Source: Solirubrobacteraceae bacterium (GTDB lineage: Bacteria > Actinomycetota > Thermoleophilia > Solirubrobacterales > Solirubrobacteraceae). From it: a DNA stretch of 64,000 bases. This document shows, piece after piece, positions 35,023-43,037 of this stretch. Numbering within the stretch: the first letter of the stretch is position 1; each line of letters starts with the position of its first letter. A program made the position numbers and the translations under genes. The stretch covers positions 38,516-102,515 of the forward strand of contig JANJTP010000021.1 in NCBI GenBank assembly GCA_024711025.1, given 5' to 3'. The notes below the pieces were generated by a model that saw only the letters and a program-made list of their open reading frames with translations, searched no databases and had not been told where the DNA came from.

Positions 35023-35870
35023 GCGAAGCGACCGTCGTCTCGCGCGACGCCGGCGAGCGCCGGCCGGCCGCCGGCCCTCCGGCTCGGCGCTCGCTGCTCC
35101 GCCGCCGCTTGGCCGACATCTGGCCGAGCGCCTTCCTGTTCGTCGTCGCGATCGCGACCTGGGAGCTCGTGGTCGAGGTCTTCGACATCTCGAGCTTCAC
35201 GATCGCGAAGCCGAGCGAGATCGTCTCCGAGATCTGGGAGATGCGCGAGCTGCTGCTCGACTCGACCTGGATCACGACACAGGAGATCATCTACGGCTTC
35301 GTGCTGAGCGCGATCATCGGCGCGCTGCTCGCTCTCGCAGTTGCCCGGTTCGCGTGGCTCGACCGAGCGCTGTACCCCCTCATCGTCCTGTTCCAGAACG
35401 TCCCGAAGGTCGCTCTGGCTCCGATCCTCATCCTCTGGTTCGGCTACGAGATGACGCCGAAGCTGCTGCTCGTCGTCGCGATCGCGTTCTTCCCCATCAC
35501 GGTCAACATGCGGGTGGGCCTGGCCGCCGTCGACCCCGACCTGCACCTGCTGATGCGTTCCGTCGGCGCCACGCGCGGCCAGATCCTGCGCCGGATCCAG
35601 ATCCCGACCTCGCTGCCCTATCTCTTCGCGGGCCTTCGCATCGCGATCACGTTCAGCGTCATCGGCGCGATCGTCGCGGAGTTCGCCGGGGCCTCCGAAG
35701 GACTCGGATACATCATCCAGTTCGGCTCGACACAGCTCGACACGCCGCTCGTGTTCGCCGGTCTCACCCTGATCTCGATCCTCGGCCTCGTCCTCTACTA
35801 CGCGATGTCGGCGCTCGAGTGGCTGGTGGCTCGCCGTCTGTCGCTTCCCAGCTCCGCCACCACGACCTGA
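35019..35870 (+). CDS. SsuC/TauC-type ABC transporter permease
   Basis: This 283-aa permease has about six spans and an EAA loop (LMRSVGATRGQILRRIQIPT, near residue 180) that contacts the ATPase. The N-terminal 30 residues are polar, then WPSAFLFVVAIATWELVVEV opens the first helix. GAIVAEFAGASEGLGYII is typical of the BPD_transp_1 SsuC group. ATGA overlap couples it to the ATPase gene. Confidence 0.92.
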   Translation: MSEATVVSRDAGERRPAAGPPARRSLLRRRLADIWPSAFLFVVAIATWELVVEVFDISSFTIAKPSEIVSEIWEMRELLLDSTWITTQEIIYGFVLSAIIGALLALAVARFAWLDRALYPLIVLFQNVPKVALAPILILWFGYEMTPKLLLVVAIAFFPITVNMRVGLAAVDPDLHLLMRSVGATRGQILRRIQIPTSLPYLFAGLRIAITFSVIGAIVAEFAGASEGLGYIIQFGSTQLDTPLVFAGLTLISILGLVLYYAMSALEWLVARRLSLPSSATTT

Positions 35871-35896
35871 CCCCCATTTCCAAGGAGTCGCATCAG

Positions 35897-36964
35897 ATGC
35901 CCGTACCGGTCCGTACCCACCTCCGTCGCGTTGGCGCGCTCGCCCTGATGGGACTGATGCCCGTGCTCGCGTCCGGCTGTGGAGGAAGCGAAGACGACGC
36001 CAAGTCCGAGGCGAAGGCCAAGCACGACGTCGTCACGGTCCAGCTCGACTATCAGGTCCGTGGCAACCACGGCATGTTCTACGTGGCCAAGGAGAAGGGC
36101 TTCTTCGCCGAACAGGGGATCGACGTCAAGGAGATCCGCATCGGCACCGGATCCCCGGACGCCATGAAGACCGTCGGCGGAGGCAGAGCGGACTTCGGCT
36201 TCGGCGACCTGCCGACGCTCGTCACCGCGCGCTCGCAAGGCGTTCCCGTCACGGCGCTGATGGCGGTCAACCAGAAGAGCCCGCTCGGCATGTGCGCGAA
36301 GAAGGACCGGCACACGCTGAGCTCGCCCCAGGATCTCAAGGGCCTCACGTTCGGCGCGCACACAGCCGGCTCGACCTACATCTTCTACAAGGCGCTGCTG
36401 GCGATCAACGGGCTCAAGCAGTCCGACCTGACCGAGCGGACCGTCACGCCGCCGTACGAGAACTACCTCCTTCAGGATCGCGTCGACACTGTGACGTGCT
36501 ACATCGATGCCGAGGTCCCGGAGCTGGAGGCCAAGGCAGGCGGCAAGGGCTCGCTCTCGATCATGCTCGGATCCGACCACGGCTACGACGTCTACGGATC
36601 GGGGATGTTCACGAGCCAGAAGCTGATCGACGAGAACCCGGATCTCGTCCAGCGCTTCGTCAACGCCTACGCCAAGGCGTTCAAGTACGTGATCGCGAAC
36701 CCGGACGAGACGGCACAGATCCTCGCCGACTCGGCACCGCTGCTCAAGGAGAAGGCGAAGGTCTTCCGCGAGCAGCTCCAGGCCGACATCGACCACACGT
36801 TCACCAGCAGCCGCACCGACGAGAAGGGACTCGGTGCCATGGATCCCGAGGTTTGGAAGAAGACGGTCGAGACGCTCGCCTCCCAGAAGGTGATCGAGCA
36901 GGCCCCCCCTGTCGACAGCGTCTTCGACGAGCAGTTCGTGGAGAAGGCGGGCGCAGCCGCCTAG
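35897..36964 (+). CDS. NMT1/THI5-like ABC substrate-binding lipoprotein
   Basis: This 355-aa protein has a signal with lipobox (LMPVLASGCGGS) and the NMT1/THI5-like periplasmic-binding fold. Key segments are GMFYVAKEKGFFAEQGIDVK and GGGRADFGFGDLPTLVTARSQG, the standard opening of SsuA/ThiY-type proteins. Relatives bind sulfonates, pyrimidine precursors, riboflavin or aromatic acids. In this locus a ring compound is plausible. AAGGAG precedes ATG 35897. A perfect hairpin follows, closing the three-gene operon. Confidence 0.9.
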   Translation: MPVPVRTHLRRVGALALMGLMPVLASGCGGSEDDAKSEAKAKHDVVTVQLDYQVRGNHGMFYVAKEKGFFAEQGIDVKEIRIGTGSPDAMKTVGGGRADFGFGDLPTLVTARSQGVPVTALMAVNQKSPLGMCAKKDRHTLSSPQDLKGLTFGAHTAGSTYIFYKALLAINGLKQSDLTERTVTPPYENYLLQDRVDTVTCYIDAEVPELEAKAGGKGSLSIMLGSDHGYDVYGSGMFTSQKLIDENPDLVQRFVNAYAKAFKYVIANPDETAQILADSAPLLKEKAKVFREQLQADIDHTFTSSRTDEKGLGAMDPEVWKKTVETLASQKVIEQAPPVDSVFDEQFVEKAGAAA

Positions 36965-36975
36965 GAAGCGGCGAC

Positions 36976-37008
36976 CCCTGGGCTCCCTGCCTCGCAGGGA
37001 GCCCAGGG
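36976..37008. terminator. Strong bidirectional hairpin terminator
   Basis: CCCTGGGCTCCCTG (36976-36989) pairs perfectly with CAGGGAGCCCAGGG (36995-37008) around the loop CCTCG, a 14-bp stem. It lies between the convergent ABC operon and the M20 hydrolase gene. Confidence 0.75.
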
Positions 37009-37046
37009 CCGCCCACCGCCGCCCGCGCCGAACTGCTCGCTCGCCC

Positions 37047-38186
37047 TCAGAGCGCGGCGATCAGCAGGGCGATGAGCGCGGTGCGCTCGACGAGCGAGTC
37101 GACGATCACCTGCTCGTCGAGGGCGTGCGCTCCCCGGCCGTCCGGCCCGAGGCCGTCGATCACGGGAATCCCCAGGGGGGCGAGGAGGTTCGCGTCGCTC
37201 GTGCCGCCGACCGCTCCTTCGCCGAGCTCGATGCCGAGCAGCGATGCGAGGGCGATGGCCCGGACGGCCGCCTGCGCGATCTGCGGCGTGCGCTCCATCG
37301 GCGGGCGCCCGTGGCGCTTCGCGACGGCGATCGTCGCCCCCTCGCGCAGCGCGGTGAGCCCGGTGAGCGCCGCATCGATGCGCTGCTGCTCCTCGACGCG
37401 CGACGCGCGGACGTCGACGATCGCCAGCGCACGGGGTGCGACGACGTTCGGCAGCTCCCCGCCCTCGATCCGGCCGATGTTGATCGTCGTCCCGGCGGCC
37501 GGGTCCGCAAGGGCACGGATCGCCAGGAGGGCATCGACCAGCTCGTCGATCGCGCTGACGCCGCGCTCGGGCTCGATGCCGGCGTGCGCGGCGCGGCCGA
37601 GCGTCTCGACCACGTAGGTCGCCCAGCCCTTGCGGGCCGTCTTCAGCGCGCCGCCCGGCAGCGGCGGCTCGGTGACCAGGACCGCCGCGGCGCCGCGGCC
37701 GAGCCGCACGATCAGCTCGCGGGACGTCGCGCTGCCGGTCTCCTCGTCCGGCGTGAACAGCATCCTCAGCGGACGCTCGAGCTGCTCGCCGAGCAGGCGC
37801 GCCGCTCCGAGGGCGGCGACGATCCCGCCGCGCATGTCGTAGGTGCCGGGCCCGTGAACTCGCCCGTCGGCGACATGCGCAGGCCGCTCGGCAGCGGTTC
37901 CCACGGGCCAGACGGTGTCGTAGTGGCACAGGACGAGGATCGGCTCGCCGGCCGGGGGGCCGAGGCGAGCCTCGAGCTGCGCGCCCACCGGCCCCGGGTG
38001 GCGGCGAACCTCCGCGCCCAGCTCACGCAGCTCCGCGGCGAGCCGCTCCTCGAAGCGCCCCAGCGCATCGCCGCCGCCGCTCGGCGCGTCGATCGCCGAC
38101 AGCTCGAGGAGCAGCGACACCAGGTCTGCTCGCGCACGCAGCGCGCCCTCGCGCAGCTGCGGCGCGAGTCGCTCCGGGTCGAGCAC
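37047..38186 (-). CDS. M20-family metallohydrolase (carboxypeptidase G2/amidase-like)
   Basis: This 379-aa di-zinc hydrolase has the M20 ligands: His in LVLCHYDTVWP, bridging Asp in GPGTYDMRGG, catalytic Glu pair in TPDEETGS, then TEPP, and the final His in GRGAHALDEQ. The dimerisation lid is recognisable by AAHAGIEPERGVSAIDELV. The family cleaves C-terminal amino acids, N-acyl or N-carbamoyl amides. In this operon, release of ammonia or an amino acid from a ring-opened amide is likely. The start is GTG 38186. It is the last gene of the 9-gene operon. Confidence 0.88.
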   Translation of the reverse strand: MLDPERLAPQLREGALRARADLVSLLLELSAIDAPSGGGDALGRFEERLAAELRELGAEVRRHPGPVGAQLEARLGPPAGEPILVLCHYDTVWPVGTAAERPAHVADGRVHGPGTYDMRGGIVAALGAARLLGEQLERPLRMLFTPDEETGSATSRELIVRLGRGAAAVLVTEPPLPGGALKTARKGWATYVVETLGRAAHAGIEPERGVSAIDELVDALLAIRALADPAAGTTINIGRIEGGELPNVVAPRALAIVDVRASRVEEQQRIDAALTGLTALREGATIAVAKRHGRPPMERTPQIAQAAVRAIALASLLGIELGEGAVGGTSDANLLAPLGIPVIDGLGPDGRGAHALDEQVIVDSLVERTALIALLIAAL

Positions 38187-38197
38187 GCTCGCGGACG

Positions 38198-39076
38198 TCA
38201 GGCCGCCAGGGCCTCCGTCGCCGCCTCGCGCAGGCAGCGAGCGCTCAGGACCCGTACGAGCTGCTGCTTGTACTCGACCGAGCCGTTCGCGTCGGCCACC
38301 GGCTCGGCGGCCTCGGCCGCAGCCTCCCCCACCGCTGCCAGCACGGCCGGATCGGGCTGCGCCGCGTCGAGGCCCGCGAGCAGCCCCTCGGCCGCGTGGA
38401 CGCGGACAGGCGACACGCCGACGGAACCGACCGCCAGGCGCACCTCGCTCACGGCGCGGTCCCGCACCGCGACGTGGGCGGCGACCGTGATGGCCGGGCG
38501 CTCGTGGAACGACATCTTGCGATGGACGAGCGCGGTGCCGGGGCGTACGCGCGGGAGGTGCACGGCCGTCAGCAGCTCGCCCGGCTCGAGCGCGGTCTCG
38601 AACGGCCCGCGCAGGAGCTCCTCGACCGGCATGCGGCGCGCATCCGCGCCACCGCGCCTCATCGAGACCTCGCCCCCGGCCGCGATGAGGAACGTCGTCG
38701 GGTCGGAATGGGGGTCGGCGAAGCAGAGGTTCCCGCCGATCGTGCCGACGTTGCGAACCCGCACGTTGCCGACGTGGCGCTCCATCTCGACGAGCGCCGG
38801 GAAGTGCTCCTGGACGATCGGCGAGAGCTCGATCTCCCGATGCGTGACCGTCGCGCCGATGCGCAGCTCCCCGTTCTCGGCCGCGATCCCGCGCAGCTCG
38901 GGGATCGGCTTGATGTCGACCAGATCCGGATAGTCGGCGAAGCCGAAGCGGTAGACGAGGAGCAGCTCGGTCCCACCGCAGTAGACGACGGCGTCGTCGC
39001 CGAGGCGACCGAGCAGCTCGGTCGCCTCTTCGACGCTGCCGGCGCGATGGACGTTGAAGGGCGGCAGGGTGGTCAC
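38198..39076 (-). CDS. Molybdenum hydroxylase FAD-binding (medium) subunit
   Basis: This 292-aa subunit carries the FAD domain of the CoxM/XdhB family. The two FAD loops are VVYCGGTELLLV and NVGTIGGNLCFADPHSDPTTF, with FELLRGPFETAL-like sequence in the C-terminal CO_deh_flav_C domain. It should complete the large and small subunits at 26.6-29.4 kb, which lack a FAD partner. GTG 39076 overlaps the aminotransferase stop by 4 bases. Separation of the subunits over two divergent gene blocks is unusual. Confidence 0.9.
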   Translation of the reverse strand: MTTLPPFNVHRAGSVEEATELLGRLGDDAVVYCGGTELLLVYRFGFADYPDLVDIKPIPELRGIAAENGELRIGATVTHREIELSPIVQEHFPALVEMERHVGNVRVRNVGTIGGNLCFADPHSDPTTFLIAAGGEVSMRRGGADARRMPVEELLRGPFETALEPGELLTAVHLPRVRPGTALVHRKMSFHERPAITVAAHVAVRDRAVSEVRLAVGSVGVSPVRVHAAEGLLAGLDAAQPDPAVLAAVGEAAAEAAEPVADANGSVEYKQQLVRVLSARCLREAATEALAA

Positions 39077-40263
39077 GCCGTAGCCGCCTCCGCGGCGCCC
39101 TCCGAGATCACCTGAGCGACGGCCTCGGCGCCCGCGCCGACATCGACCTTCACGCCGAGGTCGGCGAGCCCGCGGCCGAGCGCCGTGACCGCGACGAGCG
39201 GGTAGAAGGAGCGCGCCGCGGGGCCCATGTGACCCAGGCGGAACAGCTTCTCGGCCAGCGGCCCGTAGCCCTTCGAGAGCATGACGCCGTAGCGCTCGCG
39301 GACGTGCGCAAGGACCTGCGCGGTACCGACGCCCTCTGGGCATCGGACGGCGGTGACGCAGTTCGCCGCATAGCGCTCGTCCCTCGCCCACAGCTCGAGG
39401 CCCATCGCCTTGACCCCGGCGCGCGTGGCGCGGCCGGCGAGCTCGTGGCGCGCGATCGACGCCTCGATGCCGCCCGTCTCGATCACCTCGTCGACGGCGG
39501 CGTCGACGCCGTTGACGTCGGAGACCGAGGGGGTGTAGAGGAATGCGCTCTTGTCCGTGTCGACCCAGCGCGCCTTCCAGTCGAGCAGCGACATGAACGA
39601 GCCGCGGGGCGCGCTCGGGTTCGCCTCCATCGCCTTCCATGCACGCGGGCCGACGACGACGATCGACATGCCGGGAGGGCCCGCCAGGCACTTCTGGGGC
39701 CCGGCGACGCAGAGGTCGACCTTCCAGTCGTCGACCCGCACCTCGCAGCCCCCGAAGGCGGAGACCACGTCGGCGACCATCAGGGCGCCGTGCCGGTGGG
39801 CGATCGGCCCGATCTCGCGGAGCGGGTTCTCGATGCCCGACGGCGTCTCGGAGTGCACCAGCGCGACGCGCTCGATGTCGCCGTGCTCGGCGAGGATGCG
39901 ATCGACGTCGGCGGGGTCGATCGCCTCGTCGAACCCGACCTCGTGCGTGACGACCTCGGCGCCGAACGAACGCAGCCAGTCGCCGAACCACATCGCGTAG
40001 ACGCCGGATACGAGGTTGAGCCACTTCGTGCCGGGGGCGGTCAGCGCGCGGGCGACCGCCTCGAGGCCCAGCACCGCCTCGCCCTGCATCAGCACGACGT
40101 CCTGCTCGGTGTGGAGCAGATCCGCGATCTTGGCCTCGAGCGAGCGGAAGCGCTCGAGGAAGACGGGGTCGTAGTCGAAGAGAACCGGCCCTCCCAGTGC
40201 GGCGCGCACCCGGTCGGATGCCATCGTCGGCCCGGCGGTGAGGGTGAAGTCAGGTCCCCGCAC
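39073..40263 (-). CDS. Class V aminotransferase (alanine/ureidoglycine-glyoxylate type)
   Basis: This 396-aa fold-type I PLP enzyme has the Schiff-base Lys in CVAGPQKCLAGPPG and the cofactor Asp in MVADVVSAFGGCEV. It opens FTLTAGPTMASDRVRAALGG, like alanine-glyoxylate and PucG (ureidoglycine-glyoxylate) aminotransferases. A role in recovering nitrogen onto glyoxylate or pyruvate would fit breakdown of a purine-like compound. The start is GTG 40263 with GAGGAG about 11 bases upstream. It sits between the CoxG-like and FAD-subunit genes. Confidence 0.87.
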   Translation of the reverse strand: MRGPDFTLTAGPTMASDRVRAALGGPVLFDYDPVFLERFRSLEAKIADLLHTEQDVVLMQGEAVLGLEAVARALTAPGTKWLNLVSGVYAMWFGDWLRSFGAEVVTHEVGFDEAIDPADVDRILAEHGDIERVALVHSETPSGIENPLREIGPIAHRHGALMVADVVSAFGGCEVRVDDWKVDLCVAGPQKCLAGPPGMSIVVVGPRAWKAMEANPSAPRGSFMSLLDWKARWVDTDKSAFLYTPSVSDVNGVDAAVDEVIETGGIEASIARHELAGRATRAGVKAMGLELWARDERYAANCVTAVRCPEGVGTAQVLAHVRERYGVMLSKGYGPLAEKLFRLGHMGPAARSFYPLVAVTALGRGLADLGVKVDVGAGAEAVAQVISEGAAEAATA

Positions 40264-40279
40264 GTCGAATACAGCTCCT

Positions 40280-40969
40280 CTATCTCGTTCTCTGGAAAAG
40301 GCCCGCGATACGTCCGGCGAGGACGCGCAGCAGCCGCGCGACGCGGGCGGCGAGCACCTTCAGCAGCAGCCCGATGCCGTTCACCGGCTTGGCCGGCGCA
40401 CGCCCCGGAGCCGGCGGACCCGCCTGCGCCGACCGCGCGGTCGGCGGCGCGCCATCGCTCGTCCCGGCGGGCGCCGGCGCCTCGTCCGTCGTGGCGGCCC
40501 CGCCGGCCGGCTGCGCGATCGGCTCCCCGAGCAGTGCGCTGAGGTTGCCGGCCATCTCCTCGACGAGGCGCCCGGCGACGTCCTCGATGATCCCGCGGCC
40601 CATCTGAGCTGCGCGACCGGTCATCTGCACCTCGGTCAGCGACTCGACGCTCGTCCCGCTGCCGTCCTCGCCGAGCTGCATCCGCATCGTGGCGCTCGCG
40701 CTGCCCTGTCCCCGCGACTCCTTGACGTCGGCCGACAGCACGGCGCGTCTCGCCGGCGCGTCCTGCTCGACGATGCGCACGAGGCCCTTGTACGTCATGC
40801 GCATCGGGCCGAGCCTGACCGCGATCTCGGCGGGGTACGCGCCGTCCTCGCGGGCCGGCCCGATCGTCGCTCCGGGAATGCACGGGCCGATCCGCTCGAG
40901 GTCGACGAGCGCCTCGAAGACGCTCTGCGGCGGGGCGCTCACGCTCAGCGTGTTGCGGATCTCCATCAT
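40280..40969 (-). CDS. CoxG-like SRPBCC protein (hydroxylase-associated)
   Basis: This 229-aa protein has an N-terminal CoxG domain (MEIRNTLSVSAPPQSVFEAL, PCIPGATIG, RLGPMRMTYKGLVRI), a Pro/Ala/Gly-rich linker and an amphipathic, basic C-terminal helix (LLLKVLAARVARLLRVLAGR) in place of the true membrane span of its paralogue at 4.6 kb. CoxG proteins accompany molybdenum hydroxylases and may tether them to the membrane. The FAD subunit is encoded two genes downstream. ATG 40969 overlaps the permease stop by 4 bases. Confidence 0.85.
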   Translation of the reverse strand: MMEIRNTLSVSAPPQSVFEALVDLERIGPCIPGATIGPAREDGAYPAEIAVRLGPMRMTYKGLVRIVEQDAPARRAVLSADVKESRGQGSASATMRMQLGEDGSGTSVESLTEVQMTGRAAQMGRGIIEDVAGRLVEEMAGNLSALLGEPIAQPAGGAATTDEAPAPAGTSDGAPPTARSAQAGPPAPGRAPAKPVNGIGLLLKVLAARVARLLRVLAGRIAGLFQRTR

Positions 40970-41901
40970 CGCTCTCCTCGGAAGTAGGGCAGCGCCAGCG
41001 CCGACGGCAGGTACGAGCGGCGCGCGAACAGCAGCAGCACCGCGATCACCGTCACGTAGGGCAGCATCTGGATGACGTCGGTCGAGATGTTGACGCCGGC
41101 GAGCTGGAGCGCCGTGGAGATCGACAGCGAGATGCCGAACAGGAACGACAGCGCGATCACCCACATCACCTTCCCCCGGGCCAGCATCGCGAGCACGATC
41201 CCGATGAACCCGACTCCCTGGGTCATCATCGGCGTGAAGCTCCCGGCGGCGATGATCGAAAGGTAGGCGCCGCCGATCCCCGCCAGCGCCCCGCAGGCGA
41301 GCACCGCCAGCGTGCGCGTCCTCGTGACGTCGACGCCGGCGGCGTCGAGCGCGCTCGGCGTCTCGCCGGCGGCCCGCAGGTTGAGGCCGGCCGACGTACG
41401 GCGCAGCATCCAGTGGACGAGGAACACGGCGGCGATCCCGACATAGACGATCGGGTGCTGGTGGAAGACGCTCTCGCCGAGCACCGGGATCTTCGAGAGC
41501 AGCGGCACCTCGATCTCGCTGACGTGATCGATGCGCGGATAGCTGTCGCCGAACTGCGCTCCGTGCAGGAGGCTCGTCACACCCTCCGCGAACAGGAACA
41601 GGCCGACGCCGACGACGATCTGGTCGAGCCGCATCCACACGCAGAGCACGACCATGACGAGAGCGGCGAGCATCCCCCCGAACGCGCCCAGCAGGAGGCC
41701 GATCCACGAGGAGTGGATATAGAGGGCGCCGTTGAAGCCGGCGTAGGCGCCGAACAGCATCATGCCCTCGAGTCCGATGTTGAGGACACCGGCGCGCTCG
41801 GAGATCGACTCGCCCAGCGCCGCGAACATCAGCGGCACCATGGCCAGCAGAGCGCCGGCCACGAGCGCGGTGAGCACCGGCTCGGTCAGTAGGTTGCTCA
41901 T
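40966..41901 (-). CDS. Nucleoside-type (BMP) ABC transporter permease 2
   Basis: This 311-aa membrane protein has about nine hydrophobic segments and the BPD_transp_2 signature (SISERAGVLNIGLEGMMLFG, AAGETPSALDAAGVDVTRTR). It corresponds to YufQ/NupQ-type subunits of guanosine/purine nucleoside importers. It overlaps both neighbours by 4 bases, and its N terminus MSNLLTEPVLTALVAG resembles that of permease 1 (MSNVVTEP). Confidence 0.92.
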   Translation of the reverse strand: MSNLLTEPVLTALVAGALLAMVPLMFAALGESISERAGVLNIGLEGMMLFGAYAGFNGALYIHSSWIGLLLGAFGGMLAALVMVVLCVWMRLDQIVVGVGLFLFAEGVTSLLHGAQFGDSYPRIDHVSEIEVPLLSKIPVLGESVFHQHPIVYVGIAAVFLVHWMLRRTSAGLNLRAAGETPSALDAAGVDVTRTRTLAVLACGALAGIGGAYLSIIAAGSFTPMMTQGVGFIGIVLAMLARGKVMWVIALSFLFGISLSISTALQLAGVNISTDVIQMLPYVTVIAVLLLFARRSYLPSALALPYFRGER

Positions 41902-43037
41902 CGGACCTCCTCCGCTCCGGCGCTCCGCGGCGCCCGCGACGCGACCGCCAGCCTGCGCTGGCGGCGGACTCGATGGAACTCGGTGATCGTCATGAAGAAC
42001 AGGAGCAGGCCGACGAGCACGAGGATGAACGCGGTCGGCAGGTCGGCCAGCCGGGTCGCGGTATCGCCGCCGATCTGGATCACCGCGAACAGGGCGACGA
42101 ACGCGATCGTCGCCAGTGCGTTCATCCGGGCGAGGAAGACCACGGGGACCATGAGCAGGCCGTAAGCCGGGTTGAAGTCGGCTCGGAACGAGCCCCAGTC
42201 GCCGAGCATCGAGACCGCTCCGCTCATGCCGATCAGCGCCCCCGAAGCCGCGAAGGCGATCAGGGTCAGCCGCTGCGGGCGCAGGCCGAGGTGGACCGCG
42301 GCGCGGTGATTCGAGCCGAGCACCCGTAGGCGCAGGCCCAGCGGCGTGCGCGTCATGACGACGTGGATCACGAGCATCATCGCGACGGCGACGATGATCC
42401 CGGCATGGATCTGCGACCCGCCGAGCATCGGCAGCCGCTGATCGAGCGGCAGGATCTCGGTCCGCGGCACGCCCGGCTTGTCGGTGAGGAAGGGGCCCTT
42501 GACGAGGATGTTCGCCAGGGCGATGCCGACGAAGTTCATCATCAGCGTCGTGATGATCTCGTTGACGCCGTAGTACGCCTTGAGGACGGCGGGGACGATC
42601 GTCCACGCGGCCCCCACGACGGCCCCGATGACGATCATCAGCGGCAGGCCCACGGCCATGCCCAGGCCGCCGACGACGGACGGGGCGATGCCGGCCACGA
42701 ATGCGGCCGCCAGGAGCCACTGCCCGTCGCCGCCGATGTTCCAGAGGTTGGCGCGGAAGGCGACGATCAGGCCGCCGGCGAGCAGCAGCAGCGTCGCCAT
42801 GCGGACGATGCTCTGCTGGACGCCGAAGTCGGTCAGCAGGCCGTTGTGGAGGATGTTCCCGTAGAAGGCGAACGGGTCGCGGCCGAGGATCGCGAGCAGC
42901 ACGCCGCTGGCGAGGATCGAGAGCAGGACCGGAACGATCGCCTGCACGACCGGCTCGAGGCGCGTCAGCGGGCGCCGCGGGGCGGGCGGCGCCTCGACCG
43001 GCGCGACGACCGGCGGCTCCGTGACGACGTTGCTCAT
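41898..43037 (-). CDS. Nucleoside-type (BMP) ABC transporter permease 1
   Basis: This 379-aa permease is the YufP/NupP-like partner, with about nine spans. Family marks are FRANLWNIGGDGQWLLAAAF and VNEIITTLMMNFVGIALANI. A Pro-rich N-terminal tail of about 40 residues precedes the first helix. ATG 43037 overlaps the ATPase stop by 4 bases. Together with permease 2, the duplicated ATPase and the BMP lipoprotein it makes a complete importer for nucleosides or similar bases. Confidence 0.92.
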   Translation of the reverse strand: MSNVVTEPPVVAPVEAPPAPRRPLTRLEPVVQAIVPVLLSILASGVLLAILGRDPFAFYGNILHNGLLTDFGVQQSIVRMATLLLLAGGLIVAFRANLWNIGGDGQWLLAAAFVAGIAPSVVGGLGMAVGLPLMIVIGAVVGAAWTIVPAVLKAYYGVNEIITTLMMNFVGIALANILVKGPFLTDKPGVPRTEILPLDQRLPMLGGSQIHAGIIVAVAMMLVIHVVMTRTPLGLRLRVLGSNHRAAVHLGLRPQRLTLIAFAASGALIGMSGAVSMLGDWGSFRADFNPAYGLLMVPVVFLARMNALATIAFVALFAVIQIGGDTATRLADLPTAFILVLVGLLLFFMTITEFHRVRRQRRLAVASRAPRSAGAEEVR

